From NCBI GenBank assembly GCA_019694835.1, contig JAIBBE010000132.1:16702-80701 (forward strand): a stretch of DNA of 64,000 bases. Direction: 5' to 3'. Below are positions 26,134-34,622 of the stretch, in pieces. Under the pieces are notes generated by a model. The model saw nothing but the letters and a program-made list of their open reading frames with translations, had not been told where the DNA came from and did not search any database. The stretch's first letter is position 1. Each line of letters begins with the position of its first letter. The stretch is from Fimbriimonadaceae bacterium. Lineage in GTDB: Bacteria > Armatimonadota > Fimbriimonadia > Fimbriimonadales > Fimbriimonadaceae. A program made the translations under genes and the position numbers.

Positions 26134-26949
26134 TTAATCCTCCTTGTCGTCTTCCAGGCCAAATTCGCCAGCGAAGGCGCGAAGCAGTTCTTCGTCGACC
26201 GGAATCGCGGCGCCGTCATCGAGCAGTTCGCCTTCCTCTGAGATCACGCCTTCGGTCAAGGCATCACTCAGCGGTCGGGCTTCGAGAATCACGTCGCTGA
26301 CCTTCCCGGTCACGAGACGAATCGCGCGAATGGCGTCGTCGTTGCCGGGGATGACCACGTCGGCCATATCCGGATCGCAGTTCGTATCGACGATCGCGAC
26401 GACAGGAATCCCGAGCTTGCGGGCTTCGAGTACGGCGATGTTCTCTTTGTTGAGGTCGACGACGAACATGCAGCTCGGCATACCGGGCATGTTGCGGATG
26501 CCTTCAAGGTAGCGGTTGAGCTTATCGCGCTCTTCCTTCCGCTTGAGCTGCTCCTTCTTGGGCAGTCGCTCGAGGTAGCCGTCGGCTTCCATTCGGTCGA
26601 GGTCCTTCAGGCGGTTGACGCGGTTCTGGATGGTCTTCCAGTTGGTCAGCATGCCGCCCAGCCAGCGCTCGGCAATGAAATACTGGCCGGATCGCTGGGC
26701 AGCTTCCTTGACGGCCGCCTGGGCTTGTTTCTTGGTGCCGACGAACAGGACGTTGCCGCCGCCTTCGACGATTTCCTTGATGTAGTCGAGAGCCTCTTCA
26801 AAAAGCTTGATCGTCTGGTGAAGATCGATGATGTAGATGCCGTTGCGCGCTCCATAGATATAGCGCTTCATCTTCGGGTTCCAACGACGTGTTTGATGCC
26901 CGAAGTGGACGCCCGCTTCAAGCAGTTCTTTCATGCTCAATTGAGCCAT
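26134..26949 (-). CDS. rpsB: 30S ribosomal protein S2
   Basis: A 271-residue S2 with family motifs [45 protein letters not shown] and [13 protein letters not shown]. The C-terminus carries an acidic tail ([10 protein letters not shown]). It is needed for late 30S assembly. The start at 26949 is supported by AGGAGG five to six bases upstream; the open frame to 27024 has no convincing start. It is the first gene of rpsB-tsf. A TATACT box (27047-27052) about 100 bases upstream may be its promoter, with a poor TTGTAC 19 bases further up. Confidence 0.97.
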   Translation of the reverse strand: MAQLSMKELLEAGVHFGHQTRRWNPKMKRYIYGARNGIYIIDLHQTIKLFEEALDYIKEIVEGGGNVLFVGTKKQAQAAVKEAAQRSGQYFIAERWLGGMLTNWKTIQNRVNRLKDLDRMEADGYLERLPKKEQLKRKEERDKLNRYLEGIRNMPGMPSCMFVVDLNKENIAVLEARKLGIPVVAIVDTNCDPDMADVVIPGNDDAIRAIRLVTGKVSDVILEARPLSDALTEGVISEEGELLDDGAAIPVDEELLRAFAGEFGLEDDKED

Positions 26950-27149
26950 GGATGCCTCCTGGGTTTTCCTCCGGAACAGGCGTGACTCTCGCGACCCCAT
27001 GGGGACCCAGGCGAGCACCTGCACCGTGCGAATTTTGGGAAATATCAGTATACCCCCGAACCTAACGTGAAGTACAATGAAAGAACTTTCAGCCTTCTTT
27101 GCTCCGTCACTGTAAGGATTGAGATTACTTTCTTAAGAGAGGTTGGTAA

Positions 27150-28292
27150 ATGAAACGATTTTTCCTCGCGGCTTGTGGAGCCGCAATGGTCGCGGGCGCT
27201 TCGGCACAGATTGCGAACGTTGACTTTGACTCGTATGCAGATGGTGCCCTTGCCGGTCAGGGTAGCCCTGCCTGGAATGTTCAGTCGTCGGATGCTAGCT
27301 ACCACACCGTCGGCGCCAGCCCGTATGCCTTGGGCACCAAGAGCTACAACGTGGACACCGGTCCCCTCGGCGTCGGCAACTGGGCATGGCAGGACTATAG
27401 CTACACCCCCGTTGGCGGTCGCACCATCGTGGTCGCCCAGTCCGTCGGGGTCATCGAGACGGATCCGCTGGATCGTGCCTCGTCAGGAATGGGCATTGAC
27501 GCCTACCAGGGTGGCCCGTTCGCACGCATGGCCGGCATCCTCTGGTTCGTTGAGGGCGGCGGATTCACGGGCGAAGTCGACCTCGTCGGCGATGTCACGA
27601 TTGTCCACCCCACGCTGACTCCGGTGAGCAACACCCGGTATCTGGCTACGCTCTGCATGAACCTCTCGACGGCACAAGCTTGTGCCTTCTTCGATGACAC
27701 GGAGGTCGGCGTCACCACCCCGGTCAACATGACGTCCTACACGGTTGGATCGTCGTTCACCGACGCCGACAACTGGAGCGTCGCGACGGGCTACAACATC
27801 CTTCACCACGACAATCTCACGATCGACGCCGTCGTTCCCGGCACGATCCGTGGCAGCGTCGTCCTTCAGGACTGGGTTGCCTCGCCTTCCGGTCAGGGTG
27901 TCGCCGTCGAAATTCGTGACTCCGCCGGAATGGTGGTGCTCGACACCCAATACACAACCCTCAATGCCAACGGCGTCTTTGAAGTCTCCACTGCAGTTCG
28001 CGGTGCCGTGACGATCGCCGTCAAGGGCAACAAGTGGCTGAATCGGCTCCGAACGACCGTGTCGAACCTCACCGACTTCGGTGTGTTCGGCATCAGCTAC
28101 TCGCTTATCGCCGCCGACTGCAACAACGATAACGCAGTCGATATCGCAGACTACGCGATCATCTCGGGCTCGTACAACCTCGGCCTCGGTGATGCCGGCT
28201 ACGATCCGAACAGCGACGTCAACGGCGACGATGCCTGCGACATCGCAGACTACGCGATCCTCTCATCGAACTACGGTCTCTCGGGAGACTAG
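27150..28292 (+). CDS. Exported protein with C-terminal dockerin-like repeats
   Basis: A 380-residue protein: signal peptide (MKRFFLAACGAAMVAGASAQ), a beta-sandwich (about 25-225), a carboxypeptidase-regulatory-like strand region (GTIRGSVVLQDWVASPSGQG) and two calcium-loop repeats at the end (DCNNDNAVDIADYAII and DVNGDDACDIADYAIL). Such dockerin-type ends are common in Armatimonadota and Planctomycetota proteins without cellulosomes. The protein at 40108-40632 shares the last two modules. GAGAGG precedes the ATG at six bases. A strong terminator follows at 28309. The function is unknown; surface attachment is plausible. Confidence 0.75.
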   Translation: MKRFFLAACGAAMVAGASAQIANVDFDSYADGALAGQGSPAWNVQSSDASYHTVGASPYALGTKSYNVDTGPLGVGNWAWQDYSYTPVGGRTIVVAQSVGVIETDPLDRASSGMGIDAYQGGPFARMAGILWFVEGGGFTGEVDLVGDVTIVHPTLTPVSNTRYLATLCMNLSTAQACAFFDDTEVGVTTPVNMTSYTVGSSFTDADNWSVATGYNILHHDNLTIDAVVPGTIRGSVVLQDWVASPSGQGVAVEIRDSAGMVVLDTQYTTLNANGVFEVSTAVRGAVTIAVKGNKWLNRLRTTVSNLTDFGVFGISYSLIAADCNNDNAVDIADYAIISGSYNLGLGDAGYDPNSDVNGDDACDIADYAILSSNYGLSGD

Positions 28293-28308
28293 TCTAAACC
28301 GAAGAGAA

Positions 28309-28345
28309 ATGGGCGGGATCCCTTAGGATCCCGCCCATTCTTTTT
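28309..28345 (+). terminator. Intrinsic terminator, possibly bidirectional
   Basis: A 13-bp perfect stem ATGGGCGGGATCC/GGATCCCGCCCAT with loop CTTA, then TCTTTTT. It serves the dockerin-like gene on the plus strand; on the minus strand the hairpin is followed by ATTTCTC, so it may also stop ftsH transcription only if that ran past, since both genes converge here. Confidence 0.9.
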
Positions 28346-28361
28346 GCTCCGATCGACCGTC

Positions 28362-30302
28362 CTAGGCTGGGCCCGGCTCAAACCGGGGAGGCGGCAGGTG
28401 CTGGGCGGCCTTTTCGCCTTCCTTGCCATCCGACGACGGTCCTACGGCAGGATCATCCGGTCGAGCCGAAAGCGCCGGAAGTGGGTCGCCATTGAGGACG
28501 GCGAGGAACTCTTCGCGATTCAGGGTTTCCCGATCAAGCAACGCTCTGACGAGGGCGTCGAGTTTGTCCCGGTTCTCGGTTAGCATCTTCTTCACGCGAT
28601 CTCGACAGGTCGACACGATGTTGTGGACCTCTTCGTCGATGAGCTTGGCAACGTCTTCGCTGTAGTTCCGCTCTTCGTAGTAGTCGCGACCCAAAAACGG
28701 GTTATGCGACCGCTTGCCGATGGCGAGAGTACCGAGTCGCTTGCTCATGCCGAACTGCGTGACCATGGCGCGAGCAATGCGGGTCACACGCTCGAGATCG
28801 CTGCTCGAGCCGGTCCAAACAGTTCCGTACACGACTTCTTCGGCTTCGCGTCCACCGAGCAGCGCGCAGATATCATCCAGGAGCTCCTGCTCGTTCTCAA
28901 TGAACTTGTCCTGCTCGGGCAAGGACCACGTCGAACCCAGCGACATTCCGCGCGGAAGGATGGTGACCTTATGCACAGGGTCGCAACCGTCGAGCAGTTC
29001 TCCCACGATGGCGTGACCGCTTTCGTGGTAAGCGATGACCTCGCGCTCCTTGGCGTCGATAATTCTTGACTTACGCTGCGGGCCGGCCATGACGCGGTCG
29101 AGGGCTTCTTCGATATCCAGCATCTGGACCTTCGTCTGGTTGCGCCGAGCGGCGAGCAGAGCTGCCTCGTTAAGCGCATTGGCAAGATCCGCGCCGGTGA
29201 ATCCGGGCGTGCGCTTGGCGATCGTTTCCAAATTGACATCGGGATCGAGGGGCTTGCCCTTAGCGTGAATGCGAAGGATAGCTTCGCGACCCTTGGCATC
29301 AGGCGGATCGACGACAAGCTGTCGGTCGAAACGGCCTGGGCGAAGCAACGCCGGATCGAGAACGTCTGGTCGGTTTGTCGCGGCGATCATAATGACGCCC
29401 GCGTTGGGATCGAAACCGTCCATTTCGACCAGAAGTTGGTTCAACGTCTGCTCGCGCTCATCGTGACCGCCGCCAAGACCGGCACCGCGCTGACGTCCGA
29501 CTGCGTCGATTTCATCGACGAAGATCAGGCACGGGCGGTGGGCCTTAGCCGTCTCGAACAGGTCGCGAACACGAGCCGCACCCACGCCAACAAACATCTC
29601 GACGAAGTCGGAGCCGCTGATGTGGAAGAACGGCACACCGGCTTCGCCCGCGATGGCTCGGGCGAGGTGAGTCTTGCCGACGCCGGGAGGTCCGGTGAGC
29701 AGGATGCCCTTCGGGATCTTCGCCCCGAGCGCGACATATTTCTTGGTGTTCTTGAGGAAGTCGACGATCTCGAAAAGCTCTTGCTTGGCTTCTTCGATGC
29801 CAGCCACATCCTCAAAAGTGATCTTTTGCCCCGTTTCACCGACGCGCTTGGCCCGGGATCGGCCAAAATTCAGCGCCTGGTTGCCCCCCGCCTGAGCCGG
29901 ACGGATGAAGAAGAACCAGATCAGGAAGAAGAGCAGGACCGGGACCGCGAACATCGAAAGGAACGCGATGAGGCCGGAACTGAACGGGGGTTTTTCGAGA
30001 TTGTAAGGAACCCCATTGTCGTCCATCAGCTTCTTCAGATCGGCACCCGCCGGGTCGGTCGGAGGCGGCACCGTCGCCACGAACTGCTGCCCGCCCTCGA
30101 GCGTGCCCGTCATCTCGGTCTGCTGCCAATTGGCTTTTTCGATCTGCTTTTGTTTGATCCTCTGGGTCAAATCGCCGGTTTTGAGTTGGGTGATTTTTGA
30201 CCCACCCAGACCGAGCGCGTTGGGGTTCAGCGCGTTCATGAGCAGAACGGCGGTGATGGCGACGAAAACCGTGAGGATGAGCGTGCGTGCTGTCTTGTTC
30301 AA
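28362..30302 (-). CDS. ftsH: ATP-dependent zinc metalloprotease FtsH
   Basis: A 646-residue membrane AAA+ protease. Two membrane segments (about 7-27 and 108-132) flank a periplasmic domain. Then follow Walker [12 protein letters not shown], Walker [12 protein letters not shown], second region of homology ([17 protein letters not shown]), the zinc site HESGH (about 427) with the third ligand Asp downstream, and a Pro-rich C-terminal tail. It degrades unneeded membrane and regulatory proteins. It starts with TTG at 30302, supported by GGAG five bases upstream; the following codons ([14 protein letters not shown]) give a normal N-terminus. Single gene, not linked to tilS or hpt. Confidence 0.96.
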   Translation of the reverse strand: MNKTARTLILTVFVAITAVLLMNALNPNALGLGGSKITQLKTGDLTQRIKQKQIEKANWQQTEMTGTLEGGQQFVATVPPPTDPAGADLKKLMDDNGVPYNLEKPPFSSGLIAFLSMFAVPVLLFFLIWFFFIRPAQAGGNQALNFGRSRAKRVGETGQKITFEDVAGIEEAKQELFEIVDFLKNTKKYVALGAKIPKGILLTGPPGVGKTHLARAIAGEAGVPFFHISGSDFVEMFVGVGAARVRDLFETAKAHRPCLIFVDEIDAVGRQRGAGLGGGHDEREQTLNQLLVEMDGFDPNAGVIMIAATNRPDVLDPALLRPGRFDRQLVVDPPDAKGREAILRIHAKGKPLDPDVNLETIAKRTPGFTGADLANALNEAALLAARRNQTKVQMLDIEEALDRVMAGPQRKSRIIDAKEREVIAYHESGHAIVGELLDGCDPVHKVTILPRGMSLGSTWSLPEQDKFIENEQELLDDICALLGGREAEEVVYGTVWTGSSSDLERVTRIARAMVTQFGMSKRLGTLAIGKRSHNPFLGRDYYEERNYSEDVAKLIDEEVHNIVSTCRDRVKKMLTENRDKLDALVRALLDRETLNREEFLAVLNGDPLPALSARPDDPAVGPSSDGKEGEKAAQHLPPPRFEPGPA

Positions 30303-30414
30303 ACTGACTCCGTGGGGAAACTGATAGGTATGGCTACGTTCAGCCGAGCCCGCGCGTTTCCTTCCAGTGTGATACCCGAAGGGCGCTGAACCTAGGAAGA
30401 TTGTCGGTTGCCGG

Positions 30415-30828
30415 CTATTGCTTCTGGAACGTCTCCGTAATCACTACCGAGCCCGGGCGATGCCCAGGAGCCGGAGAGAGGGTCTTGCCGTCGAGGCTGA
30501 GCTCGAGATCCCAGTTCTGCATCGACTTCTCGACGTCGAACGACGCTTTCCCCATTTCCTGAATCTCCTTCGTCGACTTCATCAGTGCCTCGTCCTGGGT
30601 CATGCCGTTGACCTTGCTGGGGCTGAGGGTGAGCAACTGGCCCTTGAGCAGCCACCGCCCTTCGACGACGTCGGGGTTGAGTTCAAGCCGGTAAGTCCGG
30701 TCCTCATTGAGGATCAGCTTCGTGGGTGTTGCCGCCGACGAGGCCCAAGTGCCCGCAACGCTCGGATCTTCCTTGGTCGGCCCGCATCCGCAGAGGACGA
30801 GCAGCAGAAGCATCGGCAGGGCTTTCAT
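30415..30828 (-). CDS. Small lipoprotein of unknown function
   Basis: A 137-residue lipoprotein: signal peptide with lipobox LCGC (Cys14/15) and a domain with a lipocalin-like opening (VAGTWASSAATPTKLILNEDRTYRLEL...GRWLLKGQLLTLSPS). The same kind of domain, with the GEWVLEPS/GKFEL pattern, occurs in the lipoprotein at 33914-34480. CATAAT (30834-30839) lies five bases before the ATG, an apparent leaderless start. Repeat D1 lies immediately upstream. The function is unknown; a ligand-binding beta-barrel is plausible. Confidence 0.65.
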   Translation of the reverse strand: MKALPMLLLLVLCGCGPTKEDPSVAGTWASSAATPTKLILNEDRTYRLELNPDVVEGRWLLKGQLLTLSPSKVNGMTQDEALMKSTKEIQEMGKASFDVEKSMQNWDLELSLDGKTLSPAPGHRPGSVVITETFQKQ

Positions 30829-30852
30829 GGCCGATTATGGTGCGAATCGAAA

Positions 30853-30990
30853 GTACTTTCGCCGTCCGGCGATTATCGGGTCGCACGAGAGTGTACTTTC
30901 GCCGTCCCGGCGATTCCCTTCCCTGTAGATATCGCGGCCTTTCACCGGCTACCGGCTGACCTCAGACCTTCGCCGGGACGGCGAAAGTAC
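30853..30990. repeat. Family D repeat block D1
   Basis: Two direct copies (GTACTTTCGCCGTCCGGCG at 30853-30874 and GTACTTTCGCCGTCCCGGCG at 30893-30919) and one inverted copy (30969-30990, ending GACGGCGAAAGTAC). The inverted copy overlaps the last codons of the GT4 gene, providing its final residues and stop. The same direct-direct-inverted order recurs in D2 at 33773-33903. Confidence 0.85.
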
Positions 30991-32143
30991 TTTGGGCTCC
31001 AAGCACTTGGCGGTACACATCCAACACTTGGGCGGCCATGTCGGCGCTGCTGTACCCCCGCACCGAGCGGGAGGCTTCGGCGGAGAAGCGGGCGTGTAGG
31101 CCGTCGTCGGACATAAACCGAAGGATCGCGGCGGACATGGACTCGGGGTCGTTCTTGACCAGCAGGCCATTCTCGCCATGTCGAATCGCGGCACCCGCAC
31201 CACCGCCGATCACGACCACGGCGGGCAGACCATACGTCATGGCCTCGCTCACCACCAGTCCCTGCGTCTCCGTCATCGACGCGAAAACGAACAGGTCCGC
31301 TACAGCATAGTAGGCGTCAACCTCCTCGCGCGGCACAAAACCGACGAACCGCACTCGGTCGCCAATGCCGAGTTCGCGCGCCATCTCGACACACTGGGCG
31401 CGGGCCGGGCCGTCGCCGACCAGCCAGAGGACCAGCGACGGGTCCTGAGCGAATGCCAGAGCCACGGCTTGGAACAACGTCGTCATGTTCTTTTCCTTCG
31501 CGATGCGGCCCACGTAGAGCAGAACACGTCGGTCGGGCGATATGCCAAGGCGGGCGCGGATTTCCGACCGGTCATAGGGCTGACTCCGGCTGACCCCGGT
31601 GGGCACGACGGTGATCGGACGCTTCACCGAATGCCGCCGCAGCCACTTCATCGACGCCTGGCTCGGCGTGATCACGTGGTCGACGCTGTTGTAATAGAAG
31701 TTCGTGTGCTTGGCGATCTTGTAGCGGACGTAGCGCTTCGGAAAGAACGGGATGTAGTGCGCGTATTTGTCATACAGCGTGTGATAGGTCGACACGATCG
31801 GAATCTCGTGCGATTGAGCCCAGCGTAAGCCCACAAACCCGATCGTGAACGGGGTGTGGGTGTGAATCAAGTCGAACTCGTGCCGCCGGAACTGGTGGAG
31901 CATCGGATAGAACGGCGGAATCGCTAGCGGATAGGCCTTCGTCCACGGCGTGCCGATCGCGAAGAAGCGGTAGGTGTTCGGGTCAGGGTCGCGGTAGCGA
32001 AAGTGGGCCGCCGTAAAAAGGTGGACGCTGTGGTCCTGCTCGCGAAGCTCTCGGATGAGCGCGTCGATGCTCACGCTGACCCCATTCAGGATCGGCAAGG
32101 CGCTGTCCGTGAAAATCGCGATACGCAGGCGCTTCGACGACAT
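30962..32143 (-). CDS. Glycosyltransferase family 4 (diacylglycerol glucosyltransferase-like)
   Basis: A 393-residue GT-B enzyme. N-terminal part: FTDSALPILNGVSVSIDALIRELREQDHSVHLF; donor-site part: VPTGVSRSQ, LLYVGRIAKEKN and the E-x7-E motif region SEAMTYGLPAVVVIGGG. It resembles 1,2-diacylglycerol 3-glucosyltransferases, making membrane glycolipids at the cytoplasmic face. Its last residues (STFAVPAKV) are encoded by the inverted copy of repeat D1, so the natural C-terminus seems to have been replaced. It follows the NFACT gene by 17 bases on the same strand; both are bracketed by D1 and D2. Confidence 0.85.
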   Translation of the reverse strand: MSSKRLRIAIFTDSALPILNGVSVSIDALIRELREQDHSVHLFTAAHFRYRDPDPNTYRFFAIGTPWTKAYPLAIPPFYPMLHQFRRHEFDLIHTHTPFTIGFVGLRWAQSHEIPIVSTYHTLYDKYAHYIPFFPKRYVRYKIAKHTNFYYNSVDHVITPSQASMKWLRRHSVKRPITVVPTGVSRSQPYDRSEIRARLGISPDRRVLLYVGRIAKEKNMTTLFQAVALAFAQDPSLVLWLVGDGPARAQCVEMARELGIGDRVRFVGFVPREEVDAYYAVADLFVFASMTETQGLVVSEAMTYGLPAVVVIGGGAGAAIRHGENGLLVKNDPESMSAAILRFMSDDGLHARFSAEASRSVRGYSSADMAAQVLDVYRQVLGAQSTFAVPAKV

Positions 32144-32160
32144 CAGCCCGGAGGCTACCC

Positions 32161-33747
32161 CTAATCGTTCTCGACATGGAGGGTCTTTTCGTGGGTATAG
32201 GTGACGGTCCCGTGGGGCGCACCTTTCGGCCTGCGAACGTACTTCTTGAGGCAGTAGTCAACCGGGACATACCCGCTGTGTTTGCTCGGCGAATTGCGTA
32301 CCGCGATCTTGGCGGCGAAGAGCAGCGCGTCGCGCGAGACCTTCTCCGGCTGGTTCTGAGTAAACAGAATGACGTGCGCGCTGACCCCGCCGCGAACGTG
32401 CAGCCACCAATCGTTGGGCTTGCCCAGGCGCAGGGTCAGGTAGTCATTCGACTCCGCATTTTCCCCATAGAGCACCTTCCAGCCGCCGGGAGCCACCAAT
32501 TCGCGGATCGCGTGGCCCTGGTACGGACGTTCGCTCTTGACGGTGGTTGGCAGCGGCTGGTGATGGAGCCATCGTCGCTTTTCAGCTTCGTTGGCAATGT
32601 CCTCGAGGTCGCTCAGCCGCTCCGCGTCCTCGACTTTCTTGATGGCTGTCTGGAGGGCGGCAAGGTCTTGCCCCAGCCGCACCCTCTGCTCCGCCACCAT
32701 CGCCGCTCCGCCCTTGGCTCGCTTGGCCTTGTCGAAGAGCTTATTGGCGTTTTCGGCGGCCGTGAGTTCGGGATCGAGGCGGACGGTAAGGGGATTTCCC
32801 ACGAAGTCCCATACTTGCGCTTCGCTCGCGCCCTCGGGAATCGAGGAAGCGTAAGCGAGGATGATCTGGCCCCGTTCCTGAAGCTGCCCGGCTCGATTCG
32901 CCGCATCAGCCGCCTCCTCCAGACTGGCCAGGGCAACTTCGCGAGCCAGAGCAACGCGACGAAGCTGGGTGAGAAGGCCTTGCCTGCGTTGGTCGATGGA
33001 CCGCCGCTGCGTCGCTTCCTCGAAATGCTGCTCAAGCGCCTGCGAGATCGACTCTCGAGGCACCTCAGCCACACCCAGGGCGGCGAGAGACAGCGGATAG
33101 GCACCCACCCCCGCGCAGTACACGGGCTGGAACGCCCTTTCTCGCCAGCGGGCCTGCACGTCTTCCAAGCTCGTCGCCGCGATGAGGCGCTGAACCAGCG
33201 GAGATGCGCCCTCGAAGTCGCGCAGATCATCGCCTGGCTTGGCGTCAAGGAGCGGAGGCCGCGGCTCGAAGGGCGGCGGCAGGTACGGCTGATTGGGGAG
33301 AATCGGTCGACGGGTCTTGCCTGCCCCCATCCATTTCGCCGCTGCCACGACCTTCCCATCTTCACCGACGAGAATGAGGTTCGAGTGCTTCCCCATCAGC
33401 TCTGCGATAAACGCATAGCGCCCCTCCGCTCCCTCGAAGACGAGATCGAGGACGCGGTCGAGGCCCCACTGCTTTGCCGAAACCAGCCTCGCACCGTCGA
33501 TCCGACGCCGGACTTCCAGCCCAAAAGCGGGCGGCTCGGCCATCTTGCCGGGACGCCGGTTCACGAGGTGTGCCCGAGCGTACTCGGCGTCTGCACTCAG
33601 AAGCAGGCCGACTTCTTTGCCCGCATACAGCCCAATAACGAGAGTGAGGGAGTCAGGCTGGCGCACCCCCTGCACCCTCGCCCCGATCCACTGCTGGAGC
33701 TCGGTAACGACGGCGGTCAGGCACAGGCTGTCAAACGGAATGCGCAT
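32161..33747 (-). CDS. rqcH: NFACT-family ribosome quality-control protein (RqcH/Rqc2 homologue)
   Basis: A 528-residue protein: NFACT-N domain (MRIPFDSLCLTAVVTELQQ to about 180), including GLDRVLDLVF with the Asp-Arg pair linked to tRNA-dependent alanine tailing; helix-hairpin and coiled-coil middle (about 230-400); NFACT-R domain (VLYGENAESNDYLTLRLGKP, WWLHVRGGVSAHVIL, HSGYVPVDYCLKKYVRRPKG). It recruits tRNA-Ala to stalled 50S subunits to tag nascent chains. The start at 33747 matches family starts; the frame to 33771 only adds codons from repeat D2. It is followed by the GT4 gene at 17 bases. Confidence 0.88.
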   Translation of the reverse strand: MRIPFDSLCLTAVVTELQQWIGARVQGVRQPDSLTLVIGLYAGKEVGLLLSADAEYARAHLVNRRPGKMAEPPAFGLEVRRRIDGARLVSAKQWGLDRVLDLVFEGAEGRYAFIAELMGKHSNLILVGEDGKVVAAAKWMGAGKTRRPILPNQPYLPPPFEPRPPLLDAKPGDDLRDFEGASPLVQRLIAATSLEDVQARWRERAFQPVYCAGVGAYPLSLAALGVAEVPRESISQALEQHFEEATQRRSIDQRRQGLLTQLRRVALAREVALASLEEAADAANRAGQLQERGQIILAYASSIPEGASEAQVWDFVGNPLTVRLDPELTAAENANKLFDKAKRAKGGAAMVAEQRVRLGQDLAALQTAIKKVEDAERLSDLEDIANEAEKRRWLHHQPLPTTVKSERPYQGHAIRELVAPGGWKVLYGENAESNDYLTLRLGKPNDWWLHVRGGVSAHVILFTQNQPEKVSRDALLFAAKIAVRNSPSKHSGYVPVDYCLKKYVRRPKGAPHGTVTYTHEKTLHVEND

Positions 33748-33772
33748 CGGCACCACACTGTACCGAACCATC

Positions 33773-33903
33773 GTACTTTCGCCGTCCCGGCGATTCCCTA
33801 CCTGCTCTCTTTATGTGCTTTCGCCGTCCCGGCGATTCTGCTGAGGACCTAGGCCGAACTGGCGATAGATGAGAGTAAGGGAATCGCCGGGACGGCGAAA
33901 GTA
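33773..33903. repeat. Family D repeat block D2
   Basis: GTACTTTCGCCGTCCCGGCG at 33773-33799 and a near copy at 33815-33839 (GTGCTTTCGCC...), then an inverted copy at 33877-33903. It fills the gap between the NFACT gene and the next lipoprotein gene; no other feature is seen there. With D1 it brackets the NFACT-GT4 pair. Confidence 0.85.
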
Positions 33904-33913
33904 CATTACTACG

Positions 33914-34480
33914 TTACTTCCTTACATACACGAGCCCGCCGCTGTCCTTGATCGTCAGCTGATCGGGCTGGAGCGTGAAGGTCTGGGGCTCGGGGATGCG
34001 GGACTTGATCTTCTTCCCTTCCATCGTCGACTCCGCCGCAGTCGCTGTCAAGATGATCTTGGTGCCTTCTTGCTTGGCATCGCCGGTAATCACAGTTTCT
34101 ACCGGATCAACCGAAGTCTTGAGTTCAAACTTGCCGCCCTCGATCTTCAGTGAGGTCTCTTGGGCCTTCTTTCCGCGGGCCACGAGTTGAGCATTGATGA
34201 CGCGCTGGCGCTCGCTGGGCTCGAGCACCCATTCACCCTTCATATCCGGGCTGGGGGGCGCTTCGCTCTTGTGCTTCTCAACGGGAGGCACTTCTAGCTT
34301 GCCAGGGGTCGTCTTGGCCATCGGATCAGTCGGAGACTTGGCCGACATGTTCTTGGGGTCGGCCCCTGTCTTCGCCTCATCGGCCTTTCCGCAGCCGACC
34401 AGCAGCACGCCCCCCGCCACCATAGCGATCACCCCCGCCCAAAAGGTGAAAGAAGTTCTTTTCCTCATATTCAGATTCAT
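33914..34480 (-). CDS. Lipoprotein of unknown function
   Basis: A 188-residue lipoprotein: N-terminal basic stretch, hydrophobic segment and lipobox LVGC, then a Lys/Pro-rich linker (about 30-75) and a beta-rich domain beginning MKGEWVLEPSERQRVINAQ and ending LTIKDSGGLVYVRK. The domain resembles that of the 30415-30828 lipoprotein (GTWAS...VEGRWLLKG), suggesting a small paralogous family. CATAAT (34488-34493) lies seven bases before the ATG with no Shine-Dalgarno. It is divergent from the stalk-protein gene at 34623. Confidence 0.65.
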   Translation of the reverse strand: MNLNMRKRTSFTFWAGVIAMVAGGVLLVGCGKADEAKTGADPKNMSAKSPTDPMAKTTPGKLEVPPVEKHKSEAPPSPDMKGEWVLEPSERQRVINAQLVARGKKAQETSLKIEGGKFELKTSVDPVETVITGDAKQEGTKIILTATAAESTMEGKKIKSRIPEPQTFTLQPDQLTIKDSGGLVYVRK

Positions 34481-34540
34481 ACCGGAGATTATGAACGTTC
34501 ACCGCCCCCGTAAGATTCCCGTCGAAACTGGTCGAAGTGC

Positions 34541-34569
34541 TTGACATCCGGCGTGTGAAGTGCGACAAT
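34541..34569 (+). promoter_or_regulatory. Sigma-70-type promoter of the stalk-protein gene
   Basis: TTGACA (34541-34546, perfect consensus), 17-base spacer, GACAAT (34564-34569). Transcription would begin near 34576, leaving a leader of about 47 bases with GGAGG before ATG 34623, and ruling out the open-frame start at 34578. Confidence 0.75.
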
Positions 34570-34622
34570 AGAGGTTAATGGGCGGCATGTGCGTGGCCGC
34601 CCGAGACCAGGAGGGTTTCGTC

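Noticed and set aside
30853..30990. CRISPR array
   Set aside because: There are only two direct copies plus one inverted copy, with unequal spacing and no cas genes.
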